From a bacterium (GTDB lineage Bacteria > Bdellovibrionota_C > UBA2361 > SZUA-149), in NCBI GenBank assembly GCA_030433295.1, contig JAUIMJ010000006.1, positions 1 to 38,609 on the forward strand: a DNA stretch of 38,609 nucleotides. Direction: 5' to 3'. Numbering within the stretch: position 1 is the first letter of the stretch; each line of letters opens with the position of its first letter. Under the pieces are notes generated by a model. That model ran no database searches and was not told where the DNA came from. It saw only the letters and a list, made by a program, of their open reading frames with translations. The translations under genes and the position numbers were made by a program. Below are positions 34,280 to 38,609 of this stretch, piece by piece.

Positions 34280-34564
34280 ATGCCGAAAATAATCGAAGTA
34301 CAGAGCGCTGAGCTTCCTGAAACATGCCTGGTTTATAAGCACTCCACCGCCTGCCCGCTTAGTGCTTCTGCGGCAGACGAAATTCGCGCCATGCCGGATG
34401 CGACTGAGATTCACTGGATAAACGTCATCGAGCAGAGGGACATATCCAACTGGGTAGAGGAGCACTACGGTGTGCGTCACGAATCACCACAGTTGCTTAA
34501 GATAGTTGATGGCGCGGTCGTCGACTCCTGGAGTCATCGCGCGGTAAAACGCGATTTGGTGTGA
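34280..34564 (+). CDS. ytxJ: Monothiol bacilliredoxin YtxJ-like
   Basis: The 94-residue protein matches the YtxJ (bacilliredoxin, thioredoxin-like) family: a KHSTACPLSASA active-site segment with a single redox cysteine, a WINVIEQRDISNWVEEHYGVRHESPQ middle and a SWSHRA C-terminal helix. In bacillithiol users it removes bacillithiol from protein cysteines; some organisms without bacillithiol also carry it. A GAGGAG about seven bases before the ATG fixes the start. The gene lies 80 bases after the SpmA-SpmB gene and is followed by a strong terminator, so it probably ends the transcript. Confidence 0.85.
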   Translation: MPKIIEVQSAELPETCLVYKHSTACPLSASAADEIRAMPDATEIHWINVIEQRDISNWVEEHYGVRHESPQLLKIVDGAVVDSWSHRAVKRDLV

Positions 34565-34612
34565 GCCGTAGATATTCGAGCAGACGTCGCCGCAGGAGAA
34601 AGGTGCGTACGT

Positions 34613-34649
34613 AAAAAAGCAGGTCTGATATAATCAAACCTGCTTCTTT
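34613..34649. terminator. Bidirectional intrinsic terminator after ytxJ
   Basis: A stem of AAGCAGGT/ACCTGCTT (34617-34624 and 34638-34645), extended by a short TGA/TCA pairing inside, is flanked by an A-run on the left and CTTT on the right. It ends the plus-strand unit and could also work from the other side. Confidence 0.75.
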
Positions 34650-34871
34650 GAGAGCTTGTGGTGTATCAGGTTGTTTCAAAAGACTGTCGTTATGCACTCG
34701 AATGAGGACAAATATTTCTAGAGCGGGATTGGGAAGAGCGAATTTATCTTTCCCCCATCCGAGGCTAACAGTCTTGCAAATGCCTTCTGGGTATACTTAG
34801 AGCAATACCTGTGCCAGTGTTTTCGCCACGCAGGACCAGCAAAAAAACCAATAGATTCAAGCCTCAACAGC

Positions 34872-34902
34872 AAAAAGGCGGTGATAAAAAATGTCACCCC
34901 CC
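34872..34902 (-). terminator. Intrinsic terminator of the leucine operon
   Basis: On the minus strand GGGGGTGA pairs with TCACCGCC (one bulge/mismatch) and is followed by five T residues. It lies about 70 bases after the leuB stop codon at 34971. Confidence 0.65.
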
Positions 34903-34970
34903 TGGCGAATCACGTCGATGACAAATTTTGACCCGTAATTTCTCCCCCGCGAAAGCAGTAGCCGGCAAAG

Positions 34971-36047
34971 CTACAGGCGTTCAAGAACAGCATCACACAT
35001 TTGCTCGGTTCCGATGCTCGACTCACCCGAGCCACAGATATCACCGGTTCTAAATCCCGCTTCCAGAGTCTTCTCCACAGCAGACTCTATACATTTTCCT
35101 TCCTCAGTAAGACCAAAGGAAAACGTCAGCATGGTCGCAACTGAAAGAATCTGTCCGATAGGGTTTGCAAGCCCCTTGCCCGCGATATCCTGCGCTGAGC
35201 CCCCCGGAGGTTCGTAGAGCCCAAAGCCCTCGGCATTCATGCTGGCCGAGGCCATTAGACCAAGTGAGCCCGGCAAAACCGCTCCGGCATCCGAGAGGAT
35301 GTCCCCGAACATATTGCTCGTCAGCACGACATCAAACTGAGCGGGGCCCTTAATGAGCTGCATGGCGCAGTTGTCCACGAGCATATCTTCGAGTTCTACG
35401 TCCGGATAATCCTTTGCTACTTCGTGAACAACCTCCCTCCACAACTTAGAGGTGTGGAGAACATTTGCCTTATCGACGCTGCAGAGCCGTCCACTGCGCT
35501 TCTGTGCCGCATCAAAGGCAACTTTGGCCACGCTGGAGATTTGCTCCTCAGTGTATTCAGCAAGATCAGTGGCAACTCGCATCCCATCTCGCTCAAAGCG
35601 CTTCTTCTCACCGAAATACAAATCGCCATTGAGTTCACGAATAAACAGGATATCTATCCCATCTTTGATAAGCTCTTCTTTCAGCGGACAAATCGAACGA
35701 AGCTGAGGGAAGACCTTCACCGGGCGAAAATTGCAATTGAAAGAAAAAGCCTTTCGAATTCCGAGAAGTGCGTTTACCTCACAGTTCTGCCACTTCTCCA
35801 GATGCATCTCAGAGACCGGACCTCCAACCGAGCCAAAAAGAATTGCATCACTATCTGCGCACAATTGTTTTGTGGCATCAGGAAAATGAACACCAAATTC
35901 ATCATACGCCGCACCACCGACGAGTGCTTCATTGAGCTCAAATGAATGGCCGAAGCGCTGTCCTACCGCCTCCAGCACCCGTAGCGCCTGAGCCATTACC
36001 TCGGGGCCGATTCCGTCCCCTGCCAACACTGCAATTTTCTTTTCCAT
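34971..36047 (-). CDS. leuB: 3-isopropylmalate dehydrogenase
   Basis: LeuB oxidises and decarboxylates 3-isopropylmalate with NAD+ to give 2-oxoisocaproate, the third leucine-specific step. The 358-residue protein has the full family signature: KIAVLAGDGIGPEV at the N-terminus, FNCNFRPVKVF, FIRELNGDLYFGE, the metal-binding TSNMFGDILSDAGAVLPGSLG and YEPPGGSAQDIAGKGLANP for NAD selectivity. Length is normal. It begins 25 bases after leuD and is the last gene before the operon terminator. Confidence 0.97.
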   Translation of the reverse strand: MEKKIAVLAGDGIGPEVMAQALRVLEAVGQRFGHSFELNEALVGGAAYDEFGVHFPDATKQLCADSDAILFGSVGGPVSEMHLEKWQNCEVNALLGIRKAFSFNCNFRPVKVFPQLRSICPLKEELIKDGIDILFIRELNGDLYFGEKKRFERDGMRVATDLAEYTEEQISSVAKVAFDAAQKRSGRLCSVDKANVLHTSKLWREVVHEVAKDYPDVELEDMLVDNCAMQLIKGPAQFDVVLTSNMFGDILSDAGAVLPGSLGLMASASMNAEGFGLYEPPGGSAQDIAGKGLANPIGQILSVATMLTFSFGLTEEGKCIESAVEKTLEAGFRTGDICGSGESSIGTEQMCDAVLERL

Positions 36048-36072
36048 CTAACGAGGTCTCCCTAACAGCACA

Positions 36073-36669
36073 TTAGTCACAGGTCGAAAAATATCGATTC
36101 GCTTCCTGATTTTTACGAAATGCATCAACTTCGTCCTTACTCGAAGCTATATAGTCAATATCATCCAGTCCTTCCAACATGCAGTGCTTGCGAAAGGGGT
36201 CATACTCAAACTCAAAACTTCTGCCATCCGGAAGTGAAACCGTCTGGGCAGCCAGATCCACCGAGACCGTGTAGTCGCCACTCTTTGCAGACTCAAGAAG
36301 CTCATCAACGATCTCGGGAGCAAGCGTAATCAACAACAATCCGTTCTTTCCGCTGTTATTATAGAAAATGTCAGCAAACGACTTGGCAATTACGACCCGA
36401 AACCCCGCTCCGACAATCGCCCAGACGGCGTGCTCCCGGCTCGATCCGCAGCCGAAATTATGTGCTGCTACCAGAACCTGTGCGTCCTTGTATTTGGGAT
36501 CATTGCTTGGAAACTTGGGATCCTGCTCCCGGGCTATCTTAAAAAGATTTTCTCCATACCCATCCCGGCTCACACTCGTCAAAAACTGAGCAGGGATGAT
36601 TAAATCAGTATCAACATCATTAAGGGCCAGAGGCATACACCTTGCACTTAGCTGGCTGAACTTATCCAT
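36073..36669 (-). CDS. leuD: 3-isopropylmalate dehydratase small subunit
   Basis: LeuD is the swivel-domain subunit that completes the aconitase-like isopropylmalate isomerase with LeuC. The 198-residue protein shows LALNDVDTDLIIPAQFLTSVSRDGYGENLF near the start (the substrate-specificity loop) and the HNFGCGSSREHAVWAI motif. Length is typical for the bacterial type. It lies 112 bases after leuC and 25 before leuB. Confidence 0.97.
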   Translation of the reverse strand: MDKFSQLSARCMPLALNDVDTDLIIPAQFLTSVSRDGYGENLFKIAREQDPKFPSNDPKYKDAQVLVAAHNFGCGSSREHAVWAIVGAGFRVVIAKSFADIFYNNSGKNGLLLITLAPEIVDELLESAKSGDYTVSVDLAAQTVSLPDGRSFEFEYDPFRKHCMLEGLDDIDYIASSKDEVDAFRKNQEANRYFSTCD

Positions 36670-36781
36670 GATTCTCTCCTTTTTCTATAAGAACACGAAG
36701 CGAAAAACAGCACTTCTCGCGATGGAAAACCCTGGGGTCCTCTGCCGTGCCATGCTCTTTCGTTACTTTTTTAATTAATCT

Positions 36782-38182
36782 CTACAGATACTCTTCCGCC
36801 GAACTGATACGGCCATCTATCGCACTCGCTGCTACAGTCGCGGGCGAAGCCAGGTGCGTTCGGCTACCCGGACCCTGTCGACCGACGAAGTTACGGTTCG
36901 AGGCGCTGATACATCGCTTACCATCCGGCACCTTGTCGTCATTCATTGCAAGACACATGGAGCATCCCGGCATACGAAAATCCGCCCCCGCATCTTTGAA
37001 GACAGCATCAAGACCCTCTTCCTTTGCCTGAGCAAGGACAGCCTCTGAACCGGGAACGATATACATGGTTACATCCTTATGCACCCTGCGTCCTTTCAGA
37101 ACCGTCGCCGCGATGCGGAGATCCTCGATACGACCATTGGTACAGGAACCGATAAACGCCCAGTCAACAGGAGTTCCGGCGATCGGCGTATTCTCCTCCA
37201 GGGCTATGTAATCAAGAGCCCGCTGCACCGACACCTGCTGATCCTGGGGCAGGCTACTGAGCTGAGGAATTGATTGATGTATTTCACAGGCGTGCCCCGG
37301 ATTCGTCCCCCAGGTAACCATTGGGCGAAGTGCGGACACATCGATCGTAATACTTCGATCGTAGGAAGCACCCTCGTCACTGGTAAACGTGCTCCAATAG
37401 GCAACAGCCTTTTCCCAATCTGCTCCCTTTGGTGCTCGCGGACGCCCCTTGATAAAAGAAAATGTCGTCTCATCAGGCGCGATTAGACCCGCACGAGCAC
37501 CACACTCAATGCTCATATTACAGACGGTCATTCGCTCTTCCATGCTCATTCCGCGCACTGCCTCTCCGCAGTACTCAAGAACATGGCCGGTTGCGCCGCC
37601 CACACCTATCTCCGCGATCAGTTTGAGAATTGCGTCTTTGGCAAACACCCCTTTCTGAAAGGAGCCCTGAAACTCAACCTTCATCGTCTTTGGCTTTTGC
37701 TGAAGCAGACAGCCGGTTGCAAGAACGTGCCCCACTTCGGAAGTCCCCACGCCATAGGCCAGAGCACCGAAGGCACCGTGCGTGGAGGTATGCGAATCGC
37801 CGCACACGATGGTCATTCCAGGCTGGGTTACTCCAAGTTCAGGTCCGATGACATGGACGACTCCCTGGAAACCGCTGTCAAAATCAAAAATCGGAACCCC
37901 TGTTTTCTCGCAGTTGCGTCGTAGCGTCTCTACCTGCTTTTTGGCGGCAGGATCGAATATTTCCAGCCGATTCTGTCGAGTGGGAATACTGTGGTCCAAA
38001 GTGGCCATGAGTCGGGAGCGATCAAAGACCTCAAGGCCTTTCTCTTCAAGCGTCTGAAAAGCCTGAGCAGAAGTAACCTCGTGGATCAGCATAAGATCAA
38101 TGGCAAACACCGCAGGATGCCCCTCGACCTGCTTTACCACGTGTGCGTCCCAGATTTTTTCTATGCAATTCTTCGCAGCCAT
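36782..38182 (-). CDS. leuC: 3-isopropylmalate dehydratase large subunit
   Basis: LeuC carries the [4Fe-4S] cluster that isomerises 2- to 3-isopropylmalate. The 466-residue protein has the family motifs VCGDSHTSTHGAFGALAYGVGTSE, IGSCTNGR and MPGCSMCLAMN, which supply the three cluster cysteines, and the NRNFVGRQGPGSRTHLASP C-terminal motif. The start at 38182 (MAAKNCIEKIWDAH) follows an AAGGA ten bases upstream and matches other LeuC proteins; an in-frame ATG six codons upstream (38200) lacks a binding site. It forms a transcript with leuD and leuB. Confidence 0.97.
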   Translation of the reverse strand: MAAKNCIEKIWDAHVVKQVEGHPAVFAIDLMLIHEVTSAQAFQTLEEKGLEVFDRSRLMATLDHSIPTRQNRLEIFDPAAKKQVETLRRNCEKTGVPIFDFDSGFQGVVHVIGPELGVTQPGMTIVCGDSHTSTHGAFGALAYGVGTSEVGHVLATGCLLQQKPKTMKVEFQGSFQKGVFAKDAILKLIAEIGVGGATGHVLEYCGEAVRGMSMEERMTVCNMSIECGARAGLIAPDETTFSFIKGRPRAPKGADWEKAVAYWSTFTSDEGASYDRSITIDVSALRPMVTWGTNPGHACEIHQSIPQLSSLPQDQQVSVQRALDYIALEENTPIAGTPVDWAFIGSCTNGRIEDLRIAATVLKGRRVHKDVTMYIVPGSEAVLAQAKEEGLDAVFKDAGADFRMPGCSMCLAMNDDKVPDGKRCISASNRNFVGRQGPGSRTHLASPATVAASAIDGRISSAEEYL

Positions 38183-38289
38183 TGTTTCAGAGTCCTTCAT
38201 TCATAAAGTGTTTTAAACAAATCTAATTTTAAATACATCCGGAAGTTTACGAAGGTTCACCGGTGTATAACTTGATACGGATTGGGGAA

Positions 38290-38529
38290 CTAGGCTCCTG
38301 CATCCTTTTTAAAGTTTCGCTCAATGTATGCCCGATTAACAGCATCGATGAACGCTTTCATCGCCGAAATCTCGATATCCTGATCCTCTCCCACTCCCTC
38401 ATAAAATCCCTCCTCCTCATCAAGGATGGCGATTCTCGAAATACTGGTAGCGTCGAATCCGGCAGAACTCGATTCACTTCGATGACTCTGGATATTTGTC
38501 TTCAAATAGCGATCGGAGGCCATCTTCAA
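38290..38529 (-). pseudogene. Probable C-terminal regulatory part of a 2-isopropylmalate synthase, frame uncertain
   Basis: The 79-codon frame resembles the end of the LeuA regulatory (dimer) domain: a central FDATSISRIAIL strand, then FYEGVGEDQDIEISAMKAF and VNRAY, as in the conserved GVxxDIxEASxKAYxxALNR pattern. Its position just upstream of leuC fits leuA. However, its frame is closed by a TGA about 14 bases before the first possible start, while a neighbouring frame is open to the window edge. So this is either a standalone regulatory domain, a frameshifted leuA or a sequencing error. The window edge cuts off the answer. Confidence 0.45.
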
Positions 38530-38609
38530 GGCCGCCCATCACCGCAAGAGTTTTGTCTCCCTCGATCAAGCCGACCATCTGCTGTCCGACCATGCCGACG
38601 CCATTTATG

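Noticed and set aside
1-38609. CRISPR arrays, tRNA or rRNA genes, insertion sequences
   Set aside because: No regularly spaced repeats, T-loop-like tRNA sequence, rRNA segment or transposase was seen by eye; a covariance search was not possible.

Overview
The window comes from a Gram-negative bacterium. Supporting this are an lpxK gene for lipid A synthesis, a predicted outer-membrane beta-barrel, several Sec signal peptides and two lipoproteins. Base composition is near 50% GC. The species cannot be fixed from the sequence. The mix of multihaem cytochromes, a fused SpmA-SpmB protein, a YtxJ-type bacilliredoxin and a Sir2 deacylase suggests a deltaproteobacterium-like or other environmental lineage, but this is inference.

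The most interesting region is a compact minus-strand cluster at 3299-14376, read from 14376 downwards. It encodes a pentahaem cytochrome c, an outer-membrane barrel, an NAD(P)H:FAD:[2Fe-2S] reductase with an FHA domain embedded in it, a tetrahaem cytochrome c, a cytosolic protein joining FHA, cyclic-nucleotide-binding and four-cluster ferredoxin modules, a small bis-haem b membrane protein, and a membrane-anchored decahaem cytochrome c with a cysteine-rich cytoplasmic head. Several genes abut or overlap by a few bases. Together they could form a complete electron path from NAD(P)H across the inner membrane, through the periplasm and possibly through the outer membrane. There is no molybdenum or other recognisable terminal-oxidoreductase subunit. 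The FHA and cNMP-binding modules sit directly on the electron carriers, which suggests gating by phosphorylation and cyclic nucleotides. I do not know of a characterised system with this composition.

Downstream of the cluster on the same strand are a Gph-like HAD phosphatase and a bacterial cation-chloride cotransporter (178-3172). Divergent from the cluster are a small unknown membrane protein, tatB and tatC (14838-16692). The 460-bp divergent gap (14377-14837) is rich in inverted repeats and holds a terminator-like hairpin on the plus strand.

Region 16725-24694 (minus) carries envelope and ion-homeostasis genes: a GT-C glycosyltransferase, a 64-codon gene with a strong ribosome binding site, a structured leader and a clear terminator, an NhaP-like antiporter with a C-terminal RCK domain, a GT2 glycosyltransferase and a large PTPS-related membrane protein. 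Next come a PEGA lipoprotein (+), a Sir2-type deacylase and a GH63-like glucosidase (-).

From 29198 to 34564 (+) are a tail-anchored unknown protein, a membrane rhodanese, lpxK (with an unusual 5' end beside a pentanucleotide repeat), a lipoprotein, a fused SpmA-SpmB membrane protein and a bacilliredoxin. The right end (34971-38609, minus) is a leucine biosynthesis operon, leuC-leuD-leuB, preceded by what looks like the C-terminal regulatory part of a 2-isopropylmalate synthase.
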